Numbered from the stretch's first letter, positions 1-13,235 are shown. The stretch: 64,000 bases of DNA from Tubulanus polymorphus (GCF_964204645.1 NC_134028.1:15055263-15119262), one strand, 5' to 3'. A program made the numbers and translations. Notes: generated by a model not told the origin, from the sequence alone.

Positions 1-346
1 CATTAAATTTCTACAAAACTTCTTACGATGACCGGTCCTTAAGCATCCAAAGCATAGTGAGTGACGTTTCAATAGTTCCGTTTTACTTTCATCGGTGTCT
101 TTTTCGAAAGACTGACAATTTAGAAGATTATGCGATTCGTCTTTACAGAAAATGCATGGTCTGCTAATACTATTTGCTGATTCGCTCGGATTCGATTCGA
201 CCTTGTTAAAACGGAATTTATCGTCGGCGGTTCTACGTTTTTCACTATAATTAGCCTTGTGTGCACTAATAGTGAAGCTTCCAGACGGACGAGGACTTTT
301 TTTTATACGGAGCTGGTTTTACGCTATCAATGAGTGATGTGCTTTT
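1..346 (-). pseudogene. BEL-1 gag, C-terminal zinc-knuckle part (split by Z1, runs off window)
   Basis: Read on the minus strand, this stretch encodes a Cys/His-rich segment with two knuckles of the form CxxC-x4-H-x4-C and CFGCLxxGH-x4-C, typical of the nucleocapsid part of BEL/Pao gag. It is the continuation of the gag frame at 6196-7324, from which it is separated by the Z1 insertion. Removing Z1 and one copy of the duplicated T brings the frame across the junction. An A8 run shortly after then shifts it by one base before the knuckles. The rest of the element (pol) lies left of position 1, outside the window. A retrotransposon remnant, not a host gene. Confidence 0.8.
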
Positions 347-2816
347 CATTATGAGAATGCCGGTTTGCTAGCGTATCTATTTAACACCCGTATTGCTCGG
401 GATAGTTTTACTATCAACGGGTGGCGCTGTATGTAAATTTCACATAAATCAACGACTTTCGGCTATAAGCGGTACTTAAGACCACTTGAAAATATCATAG
501 TCAATTACGGTAGTAGTGAACATAAAAAGATACAGTACAAAGATACAGTACGGTGTACAGTTAAGGACATGATTCCATAGGACCCATACTAGAGACATTT
601 TGTTCAGACAAGGACTATTAGTTAAACACTAATCTTCATTTTCAGCAATTAACGTTCTGGTGAATTAATTAGTGATTCGGTCTTTCGGTGGTTCGAGATA
701 AAATGCCCGCAAAATAAGAACCTAACGAACCAGGGCTGACCACAAATTGCCCAACAGATAAATTTTCGAAACGACACAATCCAATCATGTTTGGTAACAA
801 ATGTGGCGTGGACCATGGTCTTTTAACTGACCAATGCATGACCAGTACTGACCATATAGTAAATTATGTGTTTGCAAACAATTAAGTTGTTTGGTGTCAA
901 ATAACTAGATATGATGTGGGCATTAATCTAAAAATTGTTTAACTGACCAATGCTTGACCAGTACTGACCAGTTACCAGTGCTAACCAGAACCCCCATAAG
1001 TAATTTATATGTTTAGTGAATCCTTCGTTGGTACTACTAGCTTTTACATTTAAATTTGTCGCTTGAAAAAGTCTTGTCCGATTTTTGTTGTAGGTAGCGA
1101 GCTAACTTTGAAATTCCGCTAAAATGCATAAGATTTTTACGTAGGGTTTTGAACGAACAACGTTTCCATTTGTAATTGTAACGTGCGCATTTGAGCCTGT
1201 AACGTGCACATTTTACTCGCGTGAACGTGCGTATCGGTACCAACATGCGAGACTTGTCAAACTTTTACGATCAAGACTTTTAAACTGAACAAAGAAGATA
1301 TCATATCATATTATATATACATGAATAGATGGAATGATAATGTAGTAGTTTTAAATGTTTCGTAGCTGCTGTCCACTGACCACAGATCAAAGCTAATTGC
1401 CTGATATGAAATATATTTTTGTTATAGAGATGTAGTAGATCAGTGAGAATTCAAACTTATGGTTAATTTTGAGTGATCACAACGCTAACCAATAGAGAAA
1501 GCTGTAAGTCCTAAGAAAATATGCATTAAGTATAACATATCTTTCAATATAATGATGAAGTATTCAACTGGCCATCACAACAATAGTTTGACTTATCTTA
1601 TTGAAAAAACCGGAGTGTTAATGGGAAAACCTTGAATTCGAAACAATTCCACACTCAATCGTTTTCTTTGAAAACACAATTTGCATTTTGTGGACATGTA
1701 TTTTTTTGCACCAAAAGCATGAAGTATATTATCTTTGCTTGTAAAAATTTGAAATTTTGGGGAAGATTTTTGGCCTCGTTAACCTGTGAACACGTCCTTC
1801 GTATATTTTCTAAGACCGACCCTTGAAATAATGCTGAGAGTTCCGAGGATAATTTTGGTAGGATGTAAACTTAAGCTGCTTCGTATCCGTGGAGGGTTGC
1901 TAATACACAATAATCATAAGTACCATGAGATTCGATAGAATATCGTTTTTCAATCATACGTACACGAATTATCGCGATATAAAGATAAATAATATGTTCA
2001 TATACTTTTTACGTCTTATACTGTATATTTCTTTAGTAGTATAAATAAAGAGTGGATCAGCAGGCCACCTGAGACCATTCCACGATCTAAGGTCAGTTGC
2101 CAAAAGTTAGTAAGTTTACCAGTGGTTAGTTAACATTTATAATGACAATTAAATTTTCATTGCTAAAATAACTTTGTACTTGTTGACTCAAAAGCAGAGA
2201 ATTGAAAATACGATAATACGATACGAAAACTCAGTGTACAAATTCAAAAAGATTATCTCTAGTGAGAGATCGAACGTTGTGTCGTAATTTTCTAATGATA
2301 AAACATGGTTTGAAATATGAAATGTGTACATAGTTGATCTTTTTCAATGTATTTAGTCATGTATCATATTGGATGATGGTTAATTTAAACTATCTTTTGA
2401 GAAACGGGTCCCAGAGCTGTATCCTTTACTCCTGTAATAGAGGATGCAATTTATTTGCGACAAACAGCTAGTGCAAATAGCTAGAAAAGGTAACAATAGT
2501 GCATTGGCAAACTTAGAGCAAGCGTACATTGGTTGTTTAGGTTTTTCGAAGGGGAGAATTTGTGGGAAAATTAATCATTACTGAGATATATCCGTGGCGA
2601 GCTTTTCCAGGGATTTAAAAAGTTGAGCTGTACACAAGGAATTTTGTGTAGTCCAATATCCGTGATTACCTCTGGCGTGGAGAGATACAATCTAAAACCA
2701 ACCCTAGAGTCAAATATTTTACCACAATTTTTTATGATCAATAAAAAGATTGAGTAATAGACATTCAAACAGTATTATCTAAATTCCACTCCATTTTAAA
2801 CTCATTCATCTCGTCA

Positions 2817-3265
2817 CAAACTTCAACTTGTTGAACAGTCCACATTAAAATTAGGGACCGCTATTCTTGCTCATCTACACTGGCTACCAATCTAACAAAG
2901 GATTAAATTTGACTGTTTGATGTTATAACAATATCAGACTGAAGTATGGATTCGGTTTCTACTTTTTAATTGAACATTTATGTCACATATCGGGCATCAT
3001 TTTTACCAGTATATATTGAATAACCTATCCATATATCATCTTCAATTTTATAAAATCTGACTTTTGAGATGTCATTCAATCAATGCATTCACATGCGGTC
3101 GTCGCTTTCAATAGCCACCACGGACTGGCTCCTTATTATTTCTTTGGTGATACCATTGGCGGACGATCCCACACGTTTCTTGCTCCAGCCCTAGAATGCT
3201 CAATATTCGTCATGAACCCCGATTTGAGTTTAAATTCAAAATACTCCTAAAACACACCTGTTAAC
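2817..3265 (+). pseudogene. LINE reverse transcriptase C-terminal fragment inside Z1
   Basis: The plus strand reads KLQLVEQS.. then LHWLPI, a stop, QRIKF, later HHGLAPYY, and in a shifted frame FKILLKH. These match, in order, the conserved C-terminal end of CR1/L2/Jockey-type LINE polyproteins (HWLPI..RI.FK, GLAP.YL, FK..LK). Several stops and shifts interrupt it. The same fragment is present in Z2 on the opposite strand, so it was captured before Z spread. It has no evident role in Z mobility. Confidence 0.55.
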
Positions 3266-5389
3266 TAGATTACTCTAAAACACCTTTATGTGCAAGAATC
3301 AGTGAAATTGGCGCTTTATCAGTTGTATTCATCATTCGTACCCACGAATCTCGTATCGTATCCTATTAATGTGGAGACCCATCCTCGTAAAGAGAATGAA
3401 TAGGCTCTGTTGCGTTCATATCATTTGATATGAGGCTACGTGTCATCTTCAATTGAAATCACGTTTTTTTTAAAGGGTGGGCGAGAATATATTCTTATGT
3501 TTTTGTTTCTCTGAATGTTGCTATTTAAGAGTTCAATAATTTCAGTCTACCAAACAAAGGATTTTCCGTATGTTTCGTGACATGTTTTTCCATAACCCTA
3601 GGAGAGCATTTTAGGTATTTTTTTGCGGATGACCGAAAGCTGCTGTCCCTTTCTAGTAATTTGATGATATCCGTCGAAATCTGAATTCTAAAAAGGAATC
3701 AGGCATATCTTCTTTATTGACTAAATATGAACTCAACAATAAGTGACACTCCCTTCAAAGGCGCCGATGTAAAATTATGTGTCGAGTGGAGATGATATTG
3801 TGTCAGAATTTCTTCAAAATCGGAGAAAATTGAGTATTTTAAAGATAATCATTTTACATGTATGTTTAAATCCGTTATAACTGGAGCAATTTTCATGAAA
3901 AAATATCTTTGGAATCAGCGAAATGTAATTAAGAGGAATACTATGTTTAAAAAGTTATCAAAGACATTTGAAAAAAGTTTTCTGAATTCGTCAACTGTTA
4001 AACTAGTAACAACCAGATGTGTTCCCATTAAACCACCGACCGCGAGCCGAGTCGATGTGAGATGTGCCCTACACTGAAAATCTCAAGTGCTATACAACCG
4101 GTTTTTTAGGTTCCTCTGAATGTCGGCCGTTAAAAAAACTGAACAATTCCCATTTGGAAAGGGCCTACGTAGAGAAAATTCAAGATGTGTATATCGTGTG
4201 AGATACAGGCTCCATATTTCATGTGCGTTTGGAATTTAACCTTGTTTATAACGAAACACGCATGTATTTATGCTATTTTAGATTTAAAAAGAGCGCACGA
4301 AAGTGTTTCATGAGACCCGCAAATAACGTCAAGTTATTTATGCATTTTTGATTTATATGAATAAATTTCGCTTCGAAATCTTAAAATTTCTCAGGTGGAT
4401 TATTCAATAAATTCACAACAGTCCATTATGGATTAGTTTGACGCCAATCGTTCTTTTAAAGATCTTTCTTTCTCGAAGAAAGATTTTCTTAAAAACTTTG
4501 ATTATGGCGAATCTTTTATGTGTCCGATAGTTAAACCTTCGGGTATTATACTAGAACACAAATTTTCAAAGATATTCATAACATACTGAAGGATATCACA
4601 GGTTATACCCGAACATATGCAGTTGGATAGATCTTTTTGTTTCGACTCGCATGCGACAGTAAAAACGGTACTTGATATAATAAGTGAACTTCATCATTGA
4701 TATTTTCACTAATCTACTTGAATTCCAAAAAAGAACTGACAATGAAAAAGGGTTACAGCTGTGACTGATATCGCTTCAAATTTCAATTCCTATGAACACT
4801 TTTAATATAAAGAAAACTATTAACGAAACAGTTTTTAGAGGCGAAGAATCCGCGTTACCATCGAATTTTCAAAACTTGAAGGAATGGTTAATGCCTCGGT
4901 GACCACTGGTCTAGTACGCGGTTTTCTGAAATGAAAGTGGCCAAGTCTAAAGAACAACTATTGTATCACATGATTTCAAATATTAGGAACCCAATGCGTT
5001 TAATGATTTAATTAATTGGTATCGCGCAGATTGGTTGAAAGACGGGTGTTAGTCACCTTGTGATTTAATTGTTTTTCATGCATCGATTAATTAATCTTAT
5101 TATAACTTATTCGTAGGCGCATCCCGCAAACATTTTCTATTCGTTGAGTTTTCAAACGCAGTACTGTTCAGATGATTCGAGTCAAGTAGTAAAAAAGTTT
5201 ATGTATTATCATTACTATGCAGGGAAAAAACGCACTGCGGCAAGTGAGGTGCTGTGATCCAGATGTGTAACCCATTTATGGGTAATAAATTTCCATCATG
5301 TCAACGCCATTCAAAAACAGTAGCAAAACTTTCTGCTTGTTTCTAGAAATAGCAATACGACGACAAGCACTTTCGAATTCGACCACGAT

Positions 5390-5690
5390 ATTTGAGAAGT
5401 TTCACTGGTGGTCAGTGATGGTCAATTTATGAATTTTAATGGCGAATCCTTTCTAGTTTCACACCAAAAGCGGTACCGGTATATCGTTCTTTCAAGAAGT
5501 TTCAATTGGTCAGTGGTGGTCAGTGATGGTCAATTTATGAATTTTCAATGGCGAATCCTTTCTAGTTTGACACCATAACGCGGTATATCGTTTTCATATT
5601 CGAGAAGTTTGAATTGGTCATTGGTGGTCAGTGATGGTCAGTGATGAATTTGCAATGATGATTCCTTAGAGGTTTGAAAACAAACATTAC
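5390..5690 (+). repeat. Tandem ~100-bp repeat in Z1 with TGGTCAGTGATGGTCA core
   Basis: About three imperfect units each carry GGTGGTCAGTGATGGTCA, then a match to GGCGAATCCTTTCTAG, then a GGTATATCGTT segment. Z2 carries one extra unit in the matching place (22330-22745), so the array changes length between copies. A related TGACCAGTACTGACCA motif is repeated near the other end of Z (about 810-990). Confidence 0.8.
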
Positions 5691-6195
5691 ATGATAAATT
5701 TCCGAAATTCGAAGTCAAGTGGTCAGACTCGGGGATATCTCAATTGGTCAGTTACTGACCATCATGGTGTCACCATTGTGGTCTATAGCTCAAATGAAAC
5801 ATGTGGAACCGACGAAGGGGCCCAAAAGCGTTAAGTCATTTCCTGGAGTGACGTGATCAAAAAATGCCCTAACTGGAAAAGGCAGTCTCTCAATTGGATG
5901 AAACCAAATCGGACAGGACAATTAAAATTTGGGAAGGTCACAGGTAGTGGTCTTTCTACGAAGCCCACGCGGTGAGCGTATTATTATGAAATCTTTTTTT
6001 AAACCACCATGTACCACGAAGTAATAAGCATCGTTGTAAGCACTTGAAACAGCCATTAACCACTTGAAACTGTCAGATCAAACATCATACCGCATCCCCG
6101 CAAAGAGGGGTGGTTCAGCAAACCGGAGTTTTCATTAGCCTCTCTAGACTACCCCGCCAGTACGGGTAGCCGAGCAAACCGGAAAACTCATAATG

Positions 6196-7324
6196 TACCG
6201 TAAATTGGATCATTAAGCTTTCTAGACTCTCGACTGACGAATTTAACAAAAGCTTCAAATGTAACCGATTCTTTGTTATCTCGAATTCGAATGACCTGGT
6301 TACGCCAACGATCATGTAGGTAGTACGGTAACTTCAACATAAGCCCTTTAATGTTCGAAGAATATTCTAAGACGCGAACGCCATCTATGTGCTTGACCGC
6401 ATACAAACACTCGGTGAGAAAGATCGAAAATTTATCTAACTCCTTCGGTCGATCAGGTTTAATCAATGGCCAGCTGAGTGCCTTGGCTATGAAAGCGTTT
6501 GCGATTACCTCTGTATCTCCATACCTAACTCCAAATTCATCTAACGCAGCTTGATACCCGGTAGCTGGCTCTAAATAGCTGAATCCGCTTACTATATCGT
6601 GTGCTTCGCCAGAGGTAAACTGCTCCAAAAAGTTCATTTTCTCTGCTGCATCCGAAGTGTAACGTACAATGTGGCTGTCGAACTGACGCAGAAATTTTCT
6701 AAACTTTAGTGGGTCGCCACTAAATTTCTGCACCGTTGTGTGTGGTTTACGCAATTCTTGAACAATCGCAAGCGTGCCGTTAGGATCGGATGCTGGTCTA
6801 TCGGGTGTATTACTCCTCGCTTCAGATACCGATGAGTCAGTTTGCTTCAGACTAACGTTTTCTACAGCGTTGTTTGACACGAAATCAATAGGTGTATCAT
6901 ATTTTTCCAATATATTAGATCGCGCTTCAGTCTTTTTCATTTTAGTTAACAATTCTAGTCGCTGCTCCTCTTGTTCTAATTCAAACCGTCTTCTCGCTAT
7001 ATTAAGTTTCATTTCTAACGCTTTAAAATCTGCTGCTAATTCAGCTTTACGTTGTTCTTCTCGAATACGCATAGAACGGACAGAGGATGTTGTTTGACCA
7101 GATGCAACTGACTCATTTTCGGATTGGCCGTCATTGTTAACGGGAATGGTTTCTTTTATTACGTGACTAGATTCTGCGACCCATTCTTGAACCCTTTTTC
7201 TAACTGTGATTTCATCATCTGAGTTTGAGCAGTCTCCAGGCAGTGAAACACCTGCCGTTCCGAGTGCTGGCATAACACGGCCAACTGGAGTCCTATCTGC
7301 GACTAATGAACGACTCTTCTTCAT
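6196..7324 (-). pseudogene. BEL-1 gag, N-terminal and central part
   Basis: Minus-strand frame of 376 codons before it runs into Z1. The start is the Met at 7324 (MKKSRSLVADRT). The order is: a basic and acidic N-terminus; a long charged helical segment, likely coiled coil, at about residues 85-145; then the BEL/Pao gag core with TVQKFSGDPLKFRKFLRQFD and FEAFVKFVSRESRKLNDP. This resembles the capsid-like region of BEL gag, which builds the intracellular particle. The knuckle region continues at 1-346. No stop interrupts this part. Broken by insertion, otherwise well preserved. Confidence 0.85.
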
Positions 7325-7707
7325 TTTACTAATACTACGGCGTGTCGTTAATGATGTGGGGCTTAGAACCTTCTTAGCTAAGAAATAAACTAAAAATCCA
7401 CGGTATTTAGTTCAAGGTCGTCATATGCGTTTATTACAGCGGAAACGATTAACTACAAAATACAAAAAAAGGGAATATAAGGACACTTAGTATTTAAGAT
7501 ATTAAAACAAAGTAAAAGATAAAAATGAAGTAAGTGAAACCTACCGACAGTGAAGCCACAGCGACAAAAATAATAAAACTATGCGCCCAAAGCGCCCGAA
7601 AGACAATCCCCGCGAACACGCCAAAAAATATCTCCACCGACCTTGGGGAGACGGACCGCAGGCCGGACCAGCGTAAACTAAAACGAGCAGCCGGCTGGGG
7701 GCATACA
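7325..7707 (-). mobile_element. BEL-1 5' LTR and leader
   Basis: On the minus strand the sequence begins TGTATGCCCCCAGCCGG at 7707, abruptly more GC-rich than the Polinton DNA to its right, and leads into the gag start at 7324. An AATAAA lies within it. Its right neighbour is Polinton-2 sequence whose intact counterpart is near 48.88 kb. I cannot fix the 3' end of the LTR or a primer-binding site, because the second LTR lies outside the window. Confidence 0.5.
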
Positions 7708-7732
7708 TTACAATTCTCAAATAAATCATTAC

Positions 7733-7871
7733 AATTCATCACAAAATATTAAAACTGATAATATTCAACATGAAATAATTCAAACTAATAATGATAGTAA
7801 ATCACAATCACAAATTAGCTATAACTTGTATAGGTATTATAATAGGAGGAATATTATATTTTTAACTTTAA
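7733..7871 (+). pseudogene. C-terminal tail of Polinton membrane-anchored protein (Polinton-2)
   Basis: Nucleotide match to the end of the Polinton-1 gene that stops at 49002: the same string for TDNIQHEII, followed by a short hydrophobic tail (..GGILYF..). Frameshifts break it. Only the last 40 or so codons remain because BEL-1 is inserted just upstream. Confidence 0.6.
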
Positions 7872-7887
7872 TTTTTATAAGATATAA

Positions 7888-9345
7888 ATGGATGAAGAAG
7901 GTGGAGAAGATATTCCAATGGATACTTTCGATGAACCCGGTATAGCTGAAGAACAACAACCTGATTTTAATGAAACTAATTTTGATAATGATGATGAAAC
8001 AGCATATAATTCTAATTTAGCAGATAGTGGTTCTAATAATCCATCAACGGACGAGTTTGATAGAAGAACTAAATCGTGAATAAATCCTGAAAATGAAAAT
8101 CCAGATTTAGTAAAACAAAATTTAGAATATAATGAATATATTTAACATTTCAAACCTATATTTGAAAGATCTGGCTATAATATAAATGATAGAGGCACTA
8201 GACTTTTAGTAAAAGAATTAAAATTTTCTAATGATGAATATTATTATCATTTGAAAGATGATTATTATATTAATATCTCTTATGAAAATCAAAATGAAAT
8301 ATTAGCAGAATCAACTTTGAGTAATTTAGAACCATCTAGAAGTAAAAGAATAAGTAATAGTAATGAAATAGAAAATGTTACCGACGCAGAAATAAAAAGA
8401 AATAAAAGATTTCATCTAAGAATTGATCGTTTATTTGAAACAATCAATTATAATTTAGAAACAGAGACAATTTCTGAACAGGATATAACTTCCAAAAGTA
8501 GTAAAATTAAACCAAGAAAAGTTCAAACTGAAAAACTTTTACCGAATGGGTTACTTGATGCAACAGAACAAGAAGTAAAAGAATTAGATATATTTTCTGA
8601 TAAAACAATTAGAGAAATTATTAGTATAAGACTTGCATCAGATAAAATCGCGCACGATAAAAATATAAGAGATTTTAAAATTAAAACTTAAGACAAAGAA
8701 TCATCTAAAGCAGATGAAGAATTAGAACAATTAAAGTCTGATTTAGATCATCAAGTTATTGATGAAATTGAATATAGACAAAAGAATTAAGTTTAGAAAA
8801 AGAAATTGATGATTTAAAATATCATTTAGAATTACAGAAAGAAGAAAAAAATTATTAGTAATATCATATGATTATTGTATTAATAGATTAAAAATTATTT
8901 TTAAAGATTTGTTAATAAAACCAAATTCTAAAGTATCATTGAAAGATAGAATAAAATTATTATTTAAATTAGAAGGTATCACAATTCTTTCAATTCTCAC
9001 AGCTGTAACTATGATATTTACAACAATAGGTTAAGCTATATCAAATTCTTTAAAATCTACACCAAGTCCTAATAAACCGGATAAACCTCCAAGTCATAAT
9101 TCTATACAGGATAAAGTTAAAGATGGTTTAAAAAAATTAGCAAAATATTTATGGGAATTATCTAAAAACTCTGCTGCAGCTTTACCCGGTGTTATTGCAT
9201 CCATCAATTGTTAGTTTTGTTTTAAAATCTGCTGGAAATATTATTAACTTTGCTGCTGAACATATTTTTCTTTCTAATTACAGTTGTAAGTGCAATTGTT
9301 TTTGGATTAGTTAATATGATGAAAAATAAATTTTTTTTTTCTTAA
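7888..9345 (+). pseudogene. Acidic coiled-coil membrane protein (Polinton-2 copy)
   Basis: Homologous along its length to 49019-50356. The N-terminus is acidic (GGEDIP, DEPGI, QPDFNETN), followed by a charged helical middle and a hydrophobic C-terminus with AAALPGVIAS. Stops at about 8077, 8143 and 8690 and several shifts disable it. The stops arose from different codons, so the pattern is ordinary decay. It keeps a stretch around 9100-9165 (VKDGLKKLAKYLWELSK) that is largely deleted from Polinton-1. The ATG overlaps a TAAATG motif. Confidence 0.75.
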
Positions 9346-9349
9346 ATAA

Positions 9350-11954
9350 ATGAGTGGGAGTTATATAAATCCTTCTAAGAATTCTAAAATATCTAATGCA
9401 ATTAAAGCAGAGAGATGTCATTATAAAATTACTCATAATCATTCTAATATTAATCCTGATGAAACTTTATATGTTAGACATCCTCGATTAACACAAAATA
9501 CTTTTTATGTTCCAAATAGTATTTATTTATCAGCTGATATATAAGTAACTGGTAATAATAATAATTATGTCGTAGATAATGTTGCAAGTTATTTGATCAA
9601 AAAATTAATTATAAAGATTGGACCAGAAACAGTTTTTTTTCATTAGATGATTATATTTTAGTAACGCATTATAAAGATTTATGGTTAACAAAAGAAAATA
9701 GAGATAAAATGATATTTCAAGGCATCCAATCAGAAAAACCAAAATAAAATATAGCTGCAAGCAGCGTTAACGGGTTTCTGGCTTTCTGGATAGAATGTCG
9801 TTCAGGAATGCGATCAAAGATTTCACCCGACATCAGTTCGTTACATTCCGCTTTTTGAAAGAGTGCCACCTAGGGGTCAACTCATAACATGGATATGTTG
9901 ACCCACATGTGCTACTACGCGCACGTGCTACTACGCGCAAAGTACTAATATGCCTGGTTTTGGGGGAAATAACATCGAGAAGAACGAAGCTACGGTGTTT
10001 TTACCATTCCCTAGTGACAGTTTAAGCGCATATGCGGTTATTATTAGTTCCGAAAAAAGTCGACTAGATAAGAAAACCAAATTTGGCCCAAAGCACAAAT
10101 TTGGCCTATAGGGTAAACTATGCAGGAGGGAAGGCCTTATAGTGTTACTATTAGTAGAGGAGTGACAAGTCAAGCGATCAGATGGGGACTACAATTCACA
10201 TATGATATTGACGTCCAATAACCATTTTAAAACATAATCACGAACGGTACCATCACTCTCCATTACTGACTGTCACTGGTCTCTGGCTTGCAATCATTCT
10301 TTATCGGTGCAGTGGGTAGGTATTTTCAACTGACTTTGTTCTTCTATGACATTACCATCGCCGCTGCGTCACGATGTGATGTACATGTACAAGGGACCTC
10401 GAAATTTGTAATGTATGTGATGTATAAACTGACTTTAGACCGTTTAATATCGACGATAACAAGGTATCACCGACGCTGACATTTTCTGACGCTAAATAGT
10501 ATGACCCGCCTTTTTGACCGGACCAATTCAATTCAATTAAGAAAACGCGTACCGGTACCATAAATAAATAAACTGCTGTTGATTTTTCGAAGTATTGATA
10601 TCCACGAACAAAACTATACTATTATAGAATGTTTAAAAGGAACTGCTTTTAATAATAGTATGAATAAACTTACTTCACAAACAAGGAAGTACATTTTTAA
10701 CTTGTGAATGGTCGAACCCCAGTTATTCACAGTAACCTGTGATTTGGATATTCTCGGAGCCTTCCTTCTTTATTTATGTATGAAATGACGTCACAAACTT
10801 TCATATTATGCACTTTCACAGTATGCACGCCATGATTGATGATTGCTATTTCCACCGGTGTTATCTTTAAGTAACTTCAAGTTTAAAATAGGAAGCACAG
10901 TACGTCTATAGAAACTACGCGCAGAAAGAGACCGTTATATTATTATCAGAGTTTAACATTTCGTTTCAAAGTTGTTAGTAGTCAAATCTAATAGAAGATG
11001 ATTTTTATGTGACGAAACTCAGTGGAAAATATGTTAAAATAATAATCAGCAGGAATCCAATAGGGTTTCTGCCGAGGCAGCAGAAACCCTAATTAAGATC
11101 AGAAGCTAATAATGCAGTAGTTACTAATGACATAGATAATTTAATAAAAAGATTTATGGAAGCAAATATAAAATTCAATTAGACTTTGAATTGATAAATA
11201 ATAATGCGCCTTTATATAAATATGCAATTCAAGAAGATATTATATTTCGAGATGACATTTGCTCCTGTAAATGAAATTGTATTATCTAGCGTTTTTAAAG
11301 GTATGGATTATAAATTATCAAATATATGTTAAGAATATGACAGTAACTGAAGAAAATATTGCTAACACAATTCAAACTAAATACAATCAGGTATTTTCAT
11401 TATCATATGATTATATTGATAAATTTAAAACCTTAAATATTAATGCAAATGATGAAATAATTAATGAGAATATTAACTTCCCAAGAAGATCTATTAAAGG
11501 CGTATTAATATTTTTAACCATTGCAACATATTCTAATGGTGCAATAAAAGTTGATAATTATTATAATCCTGAAATGTCAAAAGCAGAAATAACTATCGAA
11601 GGCATAATAGCAAATATAGCAAATAAAATATTTTGTCAGGGAATGAGAATGATTGATCAATGGGTTGAAATTAAAAAACATTTTATGAATGAAAAAATAA
11701 AATCATCTGAACATTGTAATATTAATCAAATTGATTTCTATACCGGCAATAAATTTGCATTATGGTTAGATTTTAGAACGACAGAGGATAACTTATTACA
11801 TGGTTCTGGGAATAAATTACAAAATACTAAAGATGGAATACAATTATTCATGAAAAAGGAAAAAGGAGGTTTAAATTATAAAATACATATTTATATTATA
11901 TCTGACGCGCAATTAAACATTAGAAATTGTCAATTAGATAGTGTTATGTATTAA
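9350..11954 (+). pseudogene. Major capsid protein (Polinton-2 copy), split by Y1
   Basis: Codons from 9350 (MSGSYINPSKNSK) match the start of the Polinton-1 capsid gene at 50377. Its second half (11093-11954) matches 50780-51610. Y1 (9749-11092) sits between. There is a stop at about 9542 and indels such as a lengthened T-run near 9635. In the junction region this copy has a five-A run where Polinton-1 has six, which shows where the Polinton-1 frame broke. Its frame ends at 11954 at the likely ancestral stop; Polinton-1 reads through this point. Confidence 0.8.
9749..11092 (-). mobile_element. Y1: Helentron-like noncoding element in the capsid gene
   Basis: Comparison with the uninterrupted Polinton-1 site (AATAAATTAAGATC near 50770) defines the insert. 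Read on the minus strand it begins TTAGGGTTTCTG with an 11-bp-stem hairpin (CAGAAACCC). A purine/TTATTATT stretch follows, and it ends GGGTTTCTGG..CGCTGCTTGCAGCTATAT with a GCTGC..GCAGC stem-loop. Ends like these, insertion between T residues and absence of a target duplication fit Helentron/HINE elements. No coding capacity. Shares its ends and internal blocks with Y2 (15940-21163). Confidence 0.7.
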
Positions 11955-11991
11955 TAAAATCATCTTTAATAAAAATTTTTATATATTAAAT

Positions 11992-13202
11992 GGGTGAAGG
12001 TAAAGTATATAAACATATTCCATACAATGATAAACATGAAAATAATGATGGTCTATATTATATAATACCTTAAAATATAGCTTTGATATTTGATCCTATT
12101 TTTAAATATTATAAAACTAAACTAATAGAAATCGATAATAAAACAGCTAATAATTTAATTGAAATCGAAAATAATAAAAAGGGGGTTGTTGATAATTTAA
12201 GTAATCAAATTGAATCTAAAATAGAGGATAATATGAATCTAATAATAATGAAAATATAGATATTATACCTTCTACTTCGAATAATGATAATTATAATACA
12301 AAGATTGAACCTGGTATCAAAACCAAAAAGACAAATGAAAAATATTGTGACGTATGTTAAGAATATAAAAGTTATAAGAATTGGGCAACTCATATTAATT
12401 CAAGCATAATAAAGATAAGAATATAAACGAATTGAATAATAATAGTGAAATTGATAATGATAATACCGAAGAAGATAATAATAATGTTAAATATTGTGAA
12501 GAATGTGATAAATATGCAAGTCGTAGTAATTTTTCAAAACATAAATTAACTCAAATACATTTGGATAATAAAGAAAGAAATGTATGTGAAAAGTGTAATG
12601 TTGTTGTATTACCTAAAGATAAAATTAAACATGATAATTCTATTGAAGATACAATAAAAGCTATTGATTCAAAACGTCTTTATAGAGTACCGACTGTATT
12701 TTTTGATATCGAAAATAATAATCATAGGGAATTATATAGATTAATTTTTATCGATTATGTAAGAAATAATCCAAAAATATTATTATCAGATCTAAAAACT
12801 CGTTGGATAGATATAAATACATTTCCAGGTGATTATTCAGGTATACTTTATTTCACAAAATTTAAAAAGAGATTTTTAACAGAATTGGAAAAAGTTGCCG
12901 CTAATGATAATTATGATCATAAAAGTGATAACTTTGTTGAAATAATTCAATATTAGAGTTATGAAGATTTTTCACAAGATGTTATAAATGAAATTAAAAA
13001 TGATGCAAAAAATAAATCTAAAAATATAAGCGAAGATCAATTAAATAGATATATTGATTTAAATTATGAATTGTTTGCTAAGTTTGAGTGGTGTCAATAT
13101 GTATCACACCAAACAGTTAGGTGAAGTTGAAGGCAATAGAAAATCATTTGAATTAAGAAATGCATGGCTCAAATTGTGGTTAGAATTGGAATCAGAACAG
13201 TA
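11992..13202 (+). pseudogene. Zinc-finger protein (Polinton-2 copy)
   Basis: Counterpart of 51652-52786. The best-preserved segment (12432-12956) carries a C2H2-like finger, YCEECDKYASRSNFSKHK, then a CEKCNVV..KH remnant. The region after it (RVPTVFFDIENNNHRELYRL) does not resemble the shorter Polinton-1 C-terminus, so the two elements differ here or one has been rearranged. Several stops and shifts, including a TAA after the first 27 or so codons. The ATG at 11992 is preceded by TTAA, giving TTAAATG. DNA- or RNA-binding role inferred from the fingers only. Confidence 0.65.
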
Positions 13203-13235
13203 ATCTTCTGTATGAATATATTACCCCTCTTTGTC

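Larger units (their letters stand above)
347..6195 (+). mobile_element. Z1: 5.85 kb noncoding element with CATTATGAG inverted ends
   Basis: The element starts CATTATGAG..CCGGTTTGCT and ends with the complement of CATTATGAG..CCGGTTTGCT, so the terminal inverted repeats share about 20 matched bases. Each end also carries a small stem-loop (CCCG..CGGG on one side, TACCC..GGGGTA on the other). It interrupts a BEL gag frame: the flanks are ..GCTTTT and TACCG.., consistent with duplication of a single T. A second copy (21801-27679) and a third (from 40287) lie in the window. No ORF over about 75 codons is present apart from a decayed LINE fragment, so it is non-autonomous or has lost its gene. The transposase family is not recognised. 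Confidence 0.85.

Noticed and set aside
1037-1246. 69-codon ORF identical in Z1 and Z2
   Set aside because: Identity reflects recent copying of the whole element. No start context, motif or neighbouring gene supports it.
3862-4077. 71-codon ORF conserved between Z1 and Z2
   Set aside because: Same reason; the surrounding noncoding DNA is equally conserved.
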